DNA of 7,382 bases from Burkholderiales bacterium (lineage in GTDB: Bacteria > Pseudomonadota > Gammaproteobacteria > Burkholderiales > Ga0077523): the NCBI GenBank assembly GCA_025459035.1, contig JALORJ010000122.1, positions 1 to 7,382 of the forward strand. The letters are read 5' to 3'. A model generated the notes under the pieces. That model worked only from the letters and a program-made list of their open reading frames with translations. It had not been told where the DNA came from and did no database searches. Positions within the stretch are counted from its first letter, which is position 1. Each line of letters opens with the position of its first letter. A program made the translations under genes and the position numbers. Positions 1-6,523 of the stretch are shown here, one piece after another.

Positions 1-505
1 CGTCGAGCGTGAACTTGACCGTGTAGGGGTCGACGACCGTGATGCCCTTGATCTCCTTCGCCTTGCCCTTCTTGAAGGCGTCGACGCCGCTGATCGGGTC
101 GAAGAAGCCGGCGCCGGGGCTCTCGGTCTTCGGCGTGACCACGCGCTCGATCGACCACTTGACGTCGCCGGCGACGACCTCGCGGCCGTTGCCGAACTTG
201 ACGCCCTTGCGCAGCTTGAACGTGTAGGTCTTGCCGTCGGCCGAGATGTCGTAGCTCTCGGCGAGGCTCGGGATCAGTTCCGACGTCCCCGGCCTGTAGT
301 CCATCAGCCGCGAGAACAGGCTCTTGATCATCGACCAGTTCACCCAGTCGTAACCGATGGCCGGGTCGAGCGTCACGACGTCGTCCTTGTACGTGACGAC
401 GATCGAACCGCCCTGCTTCGGCGTGTCCTGTGCAGCCGCGGGGCCGGCGACGGAGAGGCCGAGCGCGGTGACGAGCGCGGCGACGAGAAGGGAGCGACGG
501 AGCAT
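1..505 (-). CDS. ABC transporter substrate-binding protein, SBP_bac_5 (DppA/OppA/NikA) family, N-terminal part
   Basis: This is the periplasmic solute-binding subunit of a peptide/nickel-type ABC importer; it captures the ligand and hands it to the membrane permeases. Only the first 168 residues are in the window; the gene runs off base 1. The start ATG (505-503) is followed by a Sec signal peptide: MLRRS, a hydrophobic core, and a likely cut after the AAA at residues 23-25, just before QD. The mature part shows typical family features: KQGGSIVV near the N-terminus, VTLDPAIGYD, then LIPSLAESYDIS, a TYTFKLRKGVKF strand and a VVAGDVKWSIERV segment, all expected of the SBP_bac_5 fold. A Shine-Dalgarno-like GAGGA sits 8 nt before the start. 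It follows two permease genes on the same strand. The ligand (peptide, nickel, glutathione or other) cannot be told from this fragment. Family assignment is secure; specificity is open. Confidence 0.93.
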   Translation of the reverse strand, partial: MLRRSLLVAALVTALGLSVAGPAAAQDTPKQGGSIVVTYKDDVVTLDPAIGYDWVNWSMIKSLFSRLMDYRPGTSELIPSLAESYDISADGKTYTFKLRKGVKFGNGREVVAGDVKWSIERVVTPKTESPGAGFFDPISGVDAFKKGKAKEIKGITVVDPYTVKFTLD

Positions 506-513
506 GGCGAAGG

Positions 514-518
514 TCCTC
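514..518 (-). promoter_or_regulatory. Shine-Dalgarno site of the substrate-binding protein gene
   Basis: On the minus strand GAGGA lies 8 nt before the ATG at 505-503. It supports that start and is the only clear Shine-Dalgarno match I find before any gene start in the window. Confidence 0.6.
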
Positions 519-550
519 ACTTGAACGATGGGAGGGAAGGAAAACGGGGG

Positions 551-572
551 CCGCGCGACCGGGCGCGCGCGG
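551..572 (-). other. GC-rich hairpin in the permease/binding-protein gap
   Basis: Bases 551-557 (CCGCGCG) and 566-572 (CGCGCGG) are perfect inverted complements separated by 8 nt. Read on the minus strand, the stem could extend by three G-C pairs across a 2-nt bulge. It is followed by CCCCCGTTTT at 550-541, so it resembles a weak intrinsic terminator or an mRNA-stability hairpin between dppB-like and the binding-protein gene. The T-run is only four bases and GC content is high, so chance is a real alternative. Confidence 0.35.
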
Positions 573-638
573 TGCCCGAGGCGCTGAGAGTGTCGCCCGG
601 GCGCGACGTTCCCGGGGCGGTCGATGTCGATGGAATTT

Positions 639-662
639 CGCGCCGGCACGGCGCCCGGCGCG
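639..662 (-). other. Perfect 8-bp stem-loop just after the dppB-like stop codon
   Basis: Bases 639-646 (CGCGCCGG) and 655-662 (CCGGCGCG) are perfect inverted complements with an 8-nt loop. On the minus strand the stem begins 3 nt after the permease stop codon (668-666) and is followed by AAATTCC, not a T-run. It is therefore a poor rho-independent terminator, but could mark an mRNA 3' end or tune expression of the permeases against the binding protein. The role is inferred. Confidence 0.4.
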
Positions 663-665
663 CGG

Positions 666-1589
666 TCATCGCTCGAGCCGGATGCGCGGATCGACGAACG
701 GGGCCACCAGGTCGGCCAGCAGGTTCCCCGCGATGATGGCCACCGCCGCCACCAGCGTGACACCGAGGATGATCGGGATGTCCACCTGCTGGATCGCCTG
801 CCAGGCCAGCTGCCCGATGCCCGGCCAGCCGTACACCGACTCGACCACCACGGCCCCCGACATGAACAGGCCGATGTCGATGCCGATCATCGCGATCACC
901 GGCAGCGCCGCGTTGCGCAGCGCGTGCAGCAGCACGACCCGGCGCTCGGGCGCGCCCTTGGCGCGCGCGGTGCGGATGAAGTCGCGCCGCATCACGTCGA
1001 CCATCGCCGAGCGGCTCATGCGCGAGTACCAGCCGGCACCGAGCAGCCCGAGCGTGAGCGCCGGCAGCACGACGTGGCGCCAGGTGCCGTAGCCGCCGAC
1101 CGGAAACCAGTCGAGCTGCACCGCGAACACGTACAGCAGCAGGATGCCGCCCACGAACTGCGGCGTCGACACGCCGACGAACGACAGCAGCATCGTCGCG
1201 TGATCGGTGCGCGAGCCCTGCTTCACCGCGGCCACGACGCCGATGGTCAGCCCGATGGCGAGTTCGAACACGATCGCCGCGACCATCAGCAGCAGCGTGG
1301 CCGGCAGGCGCGACGCGACGATCTCGGCGACGTCGGTCTTCTGCGCGTACGAGCGGCCGAGGTCGCCCTGCACGAGATTGCCGAGGTAGCGCGCGTACTG
1401 CACGTGGAAGGGCTGGTCGAGACCCAGCTGCGCGCGGATCGCGGCGACGGTCTCGGGGGTGGCGCTGCGACCGGCGATCTGCCGTGCGGGGTCGGCCGGC
1501 AGGATGTAGAGCAGCACGAAGGTGACGAAGCTCACGCCGACCAGCAGCAGCAGGGCCTGGCCCAGTCGCGACGCGAGATAGCGCGGCAT
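666..1589 (-). CDS. ABC transporter permease, DppB/OppB family
   Basis: This is one of the two inner-membrane channel subunits of the peptide/nickel-type importer (BPD_transp_1 fold). It is 307 residues, usual for the family. It starts MPRYLASRLGQ, followed by a first membrane helix (about residues 10-30) ending in ILPADPAR, the conserved DppB N-terminal pattern with a proline after the helix. A periplasmic segment contains AQLGLDQPFHVQYARYL and then GDLGRSY, both family hallmarks. The membrane core starts near residue 95. The EAA loop that docks on the ATPase contains RTARAKGAPERRV (TARAKG at about residues 207-212) and HALRNAALPV. Near the C-terminus are the GAVVVESVYGWPGIGQL motif and DPRIRLER. 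The start ATG at 1589-1587 lies 8 nt after the dppC-like stop, so the two are surely co-transcribed. I see no good Shine-Dalgarno site; translational coupling is likely. The open frame extends far upstream, but that part overlaps dppC-like out of frame. Confidence 0.95.
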   Translation of the reverse strand: MPRYLASRLGQALLLLVGVSFVTFVLLYILPADPARQIAGRSATPETVAAIRAQLGLDQPFHVQYARYLGNLVQGDLGRSYAQKTDVAEIVASRLPATLLLMVAAIVFELAIGLTIGVVAAVKQGSRTDHATMLLSFVGVSTPQFVGGILLLYVFAVQLDWFPVGGYGTWRHVVLPALTLGLLGAGWYSRMSRSAMVDVMRRDFIRTARAKGAPERRVVLLHALRNAALPVIAMIGIDIGLFMSGAVVVESVYGWPGIGQLAWQAIQQVDIPIILGVTLVAAVAIIAGNLLADLVAPFVDPRIRLER

Positions 1590-1597
1590 GGCGGGGC

Positions 1598-2437
1598 TCA
1601 GCGACCGCGCAGCGTCGGGTCGAGGGCTTCGCGAAGCGCATCGCCCAGGACGTTGAAGGCGACGGCCATCGCGACGATCGCGGCGCCGGGGATGAACACC
1701 AGCCACGGCGCGGTCGAGAAGTAGCTCTGGTTCTCGAAGATGATGTTGCCCCACGACGGCGTCGGCGGCTGCACGCCGATGCCCAGGAACGACAGCGTCG
1801 CTTCCAGCAGCACGGTGGTCGCGATGCCCAGCGTGCCGTAGACCACGAGCGTGGGCACCAGATGCGGGACGATGTGCCGCAGCAGGATGCGCGAACGCGT
1901 CGCACCGAGGCTGCGCACGGCCTCGACGAACTCGCGCTCCGCGAGCGACACGGTCATCGAGTAGACGACGCGTGCCACCTGCACCCAGTTCACCATCGCG
2001 ATCACCATCGCGACGATCCACAGGCTCGGCGTGAAGATCGCCGCGAGGCAGATCGCGAGCAGCAGCGCCGGGAACGCCATCATCAGATCGGTGAAGCGCA
2101 TCAGCACCGTGCCGGTCCAGCCGCGCGCCGTGCCGGCGATCACGCCGACCGTGGTGCCGATCAACAGCGACACGCCGTTGGCCACGAGCCCGATCACCAG
2201 CGACGTGCGCGCGCCGTGCACGACACGGGCGAACAGGTCGCGACCCAGCAGGTCGGTGCCGAACCAGTACGTCGCGTTGGGCGGCAGCGGCGCGCCCTCG
2301 AGCGTGAGCCCGTCGAAGAACGTCTCTTCGGGATCGAAGTGCACCACCCACGGGGCCAGCACGGCCGCCGCCACGACGGCCAGCACGAAGGCGGCGGCGA
2401 CGGATGCGAGCTTGTGGTGGGTCAGCAGTCGATTCAT
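1598..2437 (-). CDS. ABC transporter permease, DppC/OppC family
   Basis: This is the second membrane subunit of the importer, expected to pair with the DppB-like protein. It is 279 residues, normal for the family. Residues 1-50 fit the OppC_N region: a short cytoplasmic tail, a helix over about 11-32 ending LAPWV, then FDPEE. The signature FGTDLLGRDLFARVVHGART occupies residues 59-78 and opens the BPD_transp_1 domain. The ATPase-contacting EAA loop is at about 170-189 (FVEAVRSLGATRSRILLRHI). The motif LEATLSFLGIGVQPPTPSWG is at 211-230, and the end is FNVLGDALREALDPTLRGR, all typical of DppC. It is the first gene of the minus-strand unit, so its promoter should lie in the 2438-2598 region shared with the divergent DUF1631 gene. 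No Shine-Dalgarno site is apparent before the ATG. The order permease C, permease B, binding protein differs from the common binding protein, B, C order. Confidence 0.95.
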   Translation of the reverse strand: MNRLLTHHKLASVAAAFVLAVVAAAVLAPWVVHFDPEETFFDGLTLEGAPLPPNATYWFGTDLLGRDLFARVVHGARTSLVIGLVANGVSLLIGTTVGVIAGTARGWTGTVLMRFTDLMMAFPALLLAICLAAIFTPSLWIVAMVIAMVNWVQVARVVYSMTVSLAEREFVEAVRSLGATRSRILLRHIVPHLVPTLVVYGTLGIATTVLLEATLSFLGIGVQPPTPSWGNIIFENQSYFSTAPWLVFIPGAAIVAMAVAFNVLGDALREALDPTLRGR

Positions 2438-2515
2438 CCGGGATGCGGACAGGGGGATGCGGGCGGCGGGTGCGACGGCGGGAAGCGCGCGATGCTATCG
2501 ACAACGCGGACGGTT

Positions 2516-2549
2516 TTGTGCACCGCGGTAGCGCTTCTTTGGTGTACAA
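2516..2549. promoter_or_regulatory. Palindrome cluster in the divergent intergenic region (candidate operator)
   Basis: TTGTGCACC (2516-2524) and GGTGTACAA (2541-2549) form an inverted repeat matching at 8 of 9 positions, with a 16-nt spacer. The arms contain the small palindromes GTGCAC (2518-2523) and TGTACA (2543-2548). Between them lie ACCGCGGT (2522-2529) and AGCGCT (2530-2535), each a perfect palindrome. The surrounding stretch, about 2490-2550, is the least GC-rich part of the gap and is where promoters for both divergent genes are expected. I could not assign convincing -35/-10 pairs. Regulator binding is inferred from symmetry and position only. Confidence 0.35.
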
Positions 2550-2557
2550 GCCGAGGG

Positions 2558-2586
2558 CCCCCACCCCGCCCCCCGCCGCCCGACCC
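2558..2586 (-). other. Putative G-quadruplex motif on the minus strand (C-rich tract on plus)
   Basis: The plus strand carries five C-runs of 5, 4, 6, 3 and 3 bases at 2558-2562, 2564-2567, 2569-2574, 2579-2581 and 2584-2586. They are separated by loops of 1, 1, 4 and 2 bases. The minus strand therefore satisfies the usual G-quadruplex pattern (four or more G-runs of at least three, loops of 1-7). It lies immediately before the likely DUF1631 start and upstream of the dppC-like gene. The motif is visible; folding or function in the cell is not shown. Confidence 0.5.
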
Positions 2587-2598
2587 TCCGTCCGTCCC

Positions 2599-5322
2599 GT
2601 GTCCGATCGTTTCGACGAACACCCGGCCGCCCTGCTGAAGCAGTGCCAGGCCCTTGCGCTCGAGCGGCTGGGCGGTGCGATCGGTGCGGCGCTGGCCCGC
2701 GTGCCGGAAGCCTTCCGGGCGCATGCCGAGCGCGCCGGTGACCGCGAGACCCGCGACCTGATGACCCGTGCGCAGGTCGACTGGCCGACGCTGCGGCCGC
2801 AGGTCGAGCGCGGCTTCCGCGACTGGCTGGAGCGCGTCGTGACTACCGCGCCGCCCGACGCCGGCGCCGCGAGCGAGTTCGCCGCCGTCAAGACCTCGTG
2901 GAGCGAGCTGTCGCTGCTGGGGGACGACGACCTCGAGATCGACACCGCCGCCGCGCGCGTGGTGCGTCAGATCTCGACGCTCGCGGAGGCCGACCTCGGC
3001 ACGCTCGAGGCGCGCCTCGGGCTGGTGCTCGGGAAGCTCGGCTTCACCGACACCGACAACCCGCTCGCCCCGCGCGCGATCCTCGAAGCCGTGCAGGACG
3101 CGCTGGCTTCGGTGCAGACCGGGCTCAAGGCGCGGCTCGCGATCCTCGAGGCGATCGGCGAGCACGCCGCGCCGGCCATCGCGCAGCTCTACCGCGACAC
3201 CGACGCGCTGCTGCGGCAGAAGAACGTGCTGCCGCAGCTCAAGTACGGCAGCCTGCCCGCGCGCGGCCCAGCGCGCCCGACCACCGATGCGGCGACCGCC
3301 GCCGGCGGCGCGGGCGCGGGTGCGCCGATGCCACCGGCCGCGGCCGGCGCAGGCCCCGGCATCGCCGGTGCCCTGACCGCAGGCGCCGGGGGATGGCCCG
3401 CCGGCGCTGCGGCCGGACCCGCGGCGGTACCGGCCGCGGGCGGCGCTGGTGCGGCGGCCGGCGCGCAGGCGTTCGCCCAGCTGCAGCAGCTGATGTTCGG
3501 CACCGGCGGCGGCTTCACCAGCAGCGGCGAAGGTGCGGGACCGGCCGGGTTCGTGCCGGGCAGCGCCCCGGGCTGGGGATCGCACGGGGCCGCGCCGATG
3601 CCGGCCGGCGCCTTCGTGGTGCCGCCCGGCGGCTTCGCGCCGATGCCGGCGTTCGGCACCCCGGGCGCGGCGACCGCGACGGCGCTGCCGACCCCCGCCG
3701 CCTTTGTCGCGCCGGCCACCCTCGACGCGATGACGCGCTTCCAGCGCGCCGACCTGTCGGACGCGGCTCCGGAAGTGGCCGCGGCGGTCGAGGTCGCGAT
3801 GCAGCAGGCGCAGGACCATCCGTCGGCGGCCGTGCTGCGCGCGCTCGACGAAAGCCGCTTCGCGCAGCAGCTGAGCCCGGCCGATCGGGTGACGTTGCGC
3901 ACGCTCACCGCGTTCTTCGACGCCGTGGTGACCGATCCGCGGCTGCCGCTGGCGATGGCGCGCCAGATCGCGAAGCTGCAGGTGCCGCTGGCCAAGGTCG
4001 CGCTGCTCGACCCGGCGATGTTCACGCAGTCGACCCATCCGGTCCGCCGGCTGCTGGACACGCTGGGCACGCTCGCGCAGGGGCTCGGGCGCAGCTACGG
4101 CCCCGGCACGACGCTGCACCTGCGCGTGGCGCGCGTGATCGACACGCTGTGCGACGAGTTCGATCAGGACCTGACCGATTTTTCGCGCGCCGCGGAGGAC
4201 GTGCAGGTCATCCTCGGCGACGCCGACCGCACCGCCGGGCCGGCCGCGCGCATCCAGGCGCTGCGGCTACACGACCGCGAGCGGCTGCTCGTCGCCCGGC
4301 TGGCGGCGCAGGACGCCGTGCAGCGCGTCGTCGCCCTGCAGCGCGTGCCGCGCGCGGTGCTGCGCTTCCTCGGGACCGAGTGGATGAAGCTGCTGGTCGT
4401 GTCGCACCTGACCAAGGGCCCGGAGAGCGAGGCGTGGACCGGGCTGGTCGAGACGATGGAGGCGCTGGTCTGGAGCCTGGGCGAGAAGCACACGCACGAA
4501 GACCGCAAGCGGCTCGTGACGCTGGTGCCGACGCTGGGCAAGCGGCTGGGGCGCGGCATGGACGTGATCCGCACCGCGCCGGACGTGCGCGACCGCTTCG
4601 AGGCCGTGCTCGTGCGCGCGCACGCGGCGGTGATGGGCCTGTCCGGCCTGGGCGACACCGAGAAGACCTTGCCGGGGCGCCCGCCGTCGTCGATGAGCAC
4701 GGTACCCGGCGGTGACCGCAGTGCCGAGTTGCGCACCGCGATGCAGGCCGCCGCGGCGACGACCGGGGTGGTCCCCGGCACCGACGCCCCGGGCTGGATG
4801 CCGCCGGAGCTCGCGCCGGCGCCGCTGGTGTGGCCCGACGAGCAGCGCATGCATCACGAGCTGGCGCTGCTCGAAGCGCCGGCACGCTTTCCGGCGGTGA
4901 CCCTCGCGAACGTGCTGGGCGAAGGCGACGTGACGCTGGGCACGCTCGAAGCCGCGGCGGTGCCGGGGCTGGAAGGTCGTGGCCACGTGACGCTCGATGC
5001 GGCCGTGACGACCGTCGTCGGGCTGCGTGCCGGCGACTGGTTCGAGCTCGAACACGACACCGACGCCGCGCCGGCCGCCCGCCCCGACGATCGCACCGAC
5101 GCCGCACCCGAGGCGGTCGAAGCGCGGCTGGCGTACCTGACGCCGTATCGCAGTGCCTTCCTGTTCACCGACCGGCTCGGCGAGCCGGTCGCGACGTTCA
5201 GCGCCGCGGAACTGGCCGCCGCGTGGCGCGGCCGGCGCGTGCGCCCGCTGGTGCCCGCGCTGCTGACCGACCGCGCGTACACGCGACTGATCGAGCAGCT
5301 GCGCCGCGGCGACGCGAGCTGA
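2599..5322 (+). CDS. DUF1631 family protein of unknown function
   Basis: I recognise this as a DUF1631 protein, a family of beta- and gammaproteobacteria with no established function. From the chosen GTG it has 907 residues. Residues 1-220 are mostly helical and charged (LLKQCQALALERLG near the start). Residues about 223-375 are a low-complexity Ala/Gly/Pro linker. The conserved core follows, with FFDAVVTDPRLPLAMARQIA, KLQVPLAKVALLDPAMF and the signature HPVRRLLDTLG (H480, P481). A second Pro/Ala-rich stretch spans about 691-745. The C-terminal module contains GDWFELEH (from G812), LAYLTPYRSAFLF, a GEPVATFSAAELAAAWRG segment and LTDRAYTRLIEQL. No signal peptide or membrane helix is seen, so it is probably cytoplasmic. 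GTG 2599 is chosen because family-like sequence begins there; GTG 2542 is possible. The ATG at 2404 would overlap dppC-like and encodes an implausible Arg/Gly-rich start. No Shine-Dalgarno site is visible. Confidence 0.88.
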   Translation: MSDRFDEHPAALLKQCQALALERLGGAIGAALARVPEAFRAHAERAGDRETRDLMTRAQVDWPTLRPQVERGFRDWLERVVTTAPPDAGAASEFAAVKTSWSELSLLGDDDLEIDTAAARVVRQISTLAEADLGTLEARLGLVLGKLGFTDTDNPLAPRAILEAVQDALASVQTGLKARLAILEAIGEHAAPAIAQLYRDTDALLRQKNVLPQLKYGSLPARGPARPTTDAATAAGGAGAGAPMPPAAAGAGPGIAGALTAGAGGWPAGAAAGPAAVPAAGGAGAAAGAQAFAQLQQLMFGTGGGFTSSGEGAGPAGFVPGSAPGWGSHGAAPMPAGAFVVPPGGFAPMPAFGTPGAATATALPTPAAFVAPATLDAMTRFQRADLSDAAPEVAAAVEVAMQQAQDHPSAAVLRALDESRFAQQLSPADRVTLRTLTAFFDAVVTDPRLPLAMARQIAKLQVPLAKVALLDPAMFTQSTHPVRRLLDTLGTLAQGLGRSYGPGTTLHLRVARVIDTLCDEFDQDLTDFSRAAEDVQVILGDADRTAGPAARIQALRLHDRERLLVARLAAQDAVQRVVALQRVPRAVLRFLGTEWMKLLVVSHLTKGPESEAWTGLVETMEALVWSLGEKHTHEDRKRLVTLVPTLGKRLGRGMDVIRTAPDVRDRFEAVLVRAHAAVMGLSGLGDTEKTLPGRPPSSMSTVPGGDRSAELRTAMQAAAATTGVVPGTDAPGWMPPELAPAPLVWPDEQRMHHELALLEAPARFPAVTLANVLGEGDVTLGTLEAAAVPGLEGRGHVTLDAAVTTVVGLRAGDWFELEHDTDAAPAARPDDRTDAAPEAVEARLAYLTPYRSAFLFTDRLGEPVATFSAAELAAAWRGRRVRPLVPALLTDRAYTRLIEQLRRGDAS

Positions 5323-5393
5323 CCGGTCTGCTCGGCGCGCGCGGCCGGCCGCTATCCTCGCGAGTTCACTCGACCCTCGCGCACCGCCACGAC

Positions 5394-6464
5394 ATGACCA
5401 TCGCCACCACCGACGACCTGCGCATCCGCGAGATCAAGGAACTCGCGCCGCCCGCGCACCTGCTGCGCGAATTCCCGTGCACCCCCGCGGTGGCCGACCG
5501 CGTCGGCGCCGCGCGCACCGCGATCCACCGCGTGCTGCACGGCATGGACGACCGCCTGGTCGTCGTCATCGGGCCGTGCTCGATCCACGATCCGAAGGCG
5601 GCGCTCGAGTACGCCGGCCGGCTGATGGCGGAGCGCGCACGGCACGCCGCCGACCTCGAGATCGTCATGCGCGTGTACTTCGAGAAGCCGCGCACGACCG
5701 TCGGCTGGAAGGGCCTGATCAACGACCCCGACCTCGACGGCAGCTTCGACATCAACCGCGGCCTGCGCCTGGCGCGCGAGGTGCTGCTCGACGTCAACGC
5801 GCTCGGCCTGCCGGCGGGCTGCGAGTTTCTCGACATGATCACGCCGCAGTACATCGCCGATCTCGTCAGCTGGGGCGCGATCGGCGCGCGCACAACGGAG
5901 AGCCAGGTGCATCGCGAACTCGCGTCGGGGCTGTCGTGCCCGGTCGGCTTCAAGAACGGCACCGACGGCAACGTGAAGATCGCCGTCGATGCGATCAAGG
6001 CGGCGCAGCAGCCGCACCACTTCCTGTCGGTGACCAAGGGCGGCGTCTCGGCGATCGTCTCGACCGCCGGCAACGAGGACTGCCACGTGATCCTGCGCGG
6101 CGGCAACGCCGGACCGAACTTCGACGCGGCCAGCATCGCCGCCGCCAGCGCGGACCTCGCCAAGGCCGGCCTCGCGCAGCGCCTGATGGTCGACGCGAGC
6201 CACGCCAACAGCCGCAAGGACCCGCAGAACCAGATCGGCGTCGCCGACGCCATCGCGGCGCAGGTGGCCGGCGGCGACGACCGCATCATCGGCATGATGA
6301 TCGAGAGCCATCTGGTCGCCGGCCGCCAGGACCTCGTCCCGGGCCGCGCGCTGGTTTACGGCCAGAGCATCACGGATGCCTGCATCGACTGGGACGCGAG
6401 CGTCGCGGTGCTGGAGGCGTTGGCGGAGGCGGTGCGGGCGCGGCGGGTGGCGCGGGCGGGGTGA
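5394..6464 (+). CDS. aroG: 3-deoxy-7-phosphoheptulonate (DAHP) synthase, class I, AroG type
   Basis: The enzyme condenses phosphoenolpyruvate with erythrose 4-phosphate to DAHP, the first step of the shikimate pathway to Phe, Tyr and Trp; it acts in the cytoplasm and needs a divalent metal. It has 356 residues; E. coli AroG has 350. It aligns from the N-terminus (DDLRIREIKEL) onward. The four expected metal ligands are present: C62 in GPCSIHDP, H270 in DASHANSRK, E304 in GMMIESHLV and D328 in SITDACIDW. Substrate-binding stretches RVYFEKPRTTVGWKGL and GARTTESQVHRELASGL are intact. The segment EFLDMITPQY (144-153) and S181 in GLSCPVG match positions tied to phenylalanine inhibition in E. coli AroG, so Phe-type feedback is inferred, not shown. 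The ATG is chosen from the family N-terminus; the frame stays open further upstream inside the DUF1631 gene. The gap to that gene is 71 nt. No clear Shine-Dalgarno site precedes it. Confidence 0.97.
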   Translation: MTIATTDDLRIREIKELAPPAHLLREFPCTPAVADRVGAARTAIHRVLHGMDDRLVVVIGPCSIHDPKAALEYAGRLMAERARHAADLEIVMRVYFEKPRTTVGWKGLINDPDLDGSFDINRGLRLAREVLLDVNALGLPAGCEFLDMITPQYIADLVSWGAIGARTTESQVHRELASGLSCPVGFKNGTDGNVKIAVDAIKAAQQPHHFLSVTKGGVSAIVSTAGNEDCHVILRGGNAGPNFDAASIAAASADLAKAGLAQRLMVDASHANSRKDPQNQIGVADAIAAQVAGGDDRIIGMMIESHLVAGRQDLVPGRALVYGQSITDACIDWDASVAVLEALAEAVRARRVARAG

Positions 6465-6501
6465 GGGGAACAGTTGACTTCTTGCGTGGTCATGCCCCGC
6501 C
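6455..6501 (+). other. Inverted repeat spanning the aroG stop codon
   Basis: GGCGGGG (6455-6461) and CCCCGCC (6495-6501) are perfect inverted complements. The adjacent stop codon TGA (6462-6464) can also pair with TCA (6490-6492) if TG at 6493-6494 bulges out, leaving a 25-nt loop. There is no T-run downstream, so a rho-independent terminator is doubtful. It may be an mRNA 3'-end structure or chance in GC-rich DNA. Confidence 0.25.
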
Positions 6502-6523
6502 AGACACTTCTCGCCACTACCGC

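Noticed and set aside
666..2945. A 759-codon minus-strand open frame containing the DppB-like protein at its C-terminal end
   Set aside because: Only the part from 1589 to 666 is the permease; the upstream part overlaps the real DppC-like gene in another frame and reads as Arg/Ala/Ser-rich nonsense typical of high-GC shadow frames.
3266..3723. The highly GC-rich stretch as a tandem repeat array or inserted element
   Set aside because: It reads through in frame as an Ala/Gly/Pro linker, with no regular repeat unit or flanking duplications.
2434..4119. A 561-codon minus-strand open frame opposite the DUF1631 gene
   Set aside because: Composition is Arg/Gly/Ala-rich with no recognisable domain, and it mirrors codon bias of the real plus-strand gene.
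2898..4715. A 605-codon plus-strand frame inside the DUF1631 gene
   Set aside because: Extreme Arg/Ala/Gly content and no family resemblance, while the overlapping frame has clear DUF1631 signatures over its length.
5353..5358. TATCCT before aroG as a -10 element
   Set aside because: A possible -10, but the hexamer 17 bp upstream (GCTCGG) does not resemble a -35 box, so I do not call a promoter.
4830..5393. Upstream extension of the aroG frame
   Set aside because: It overlaps the conserved C-terminal module of DUF1631, is Arg/Ala-rich, and AroG homology begins right after the ATG at 5394.
6474..6479. TTGACT between aroG and the PEP-CTERM gene as a -35 element
   Set aside because: A good -35 match, but at 17-bp spacing the sequence is CCGCCA, with no acceptable -10.
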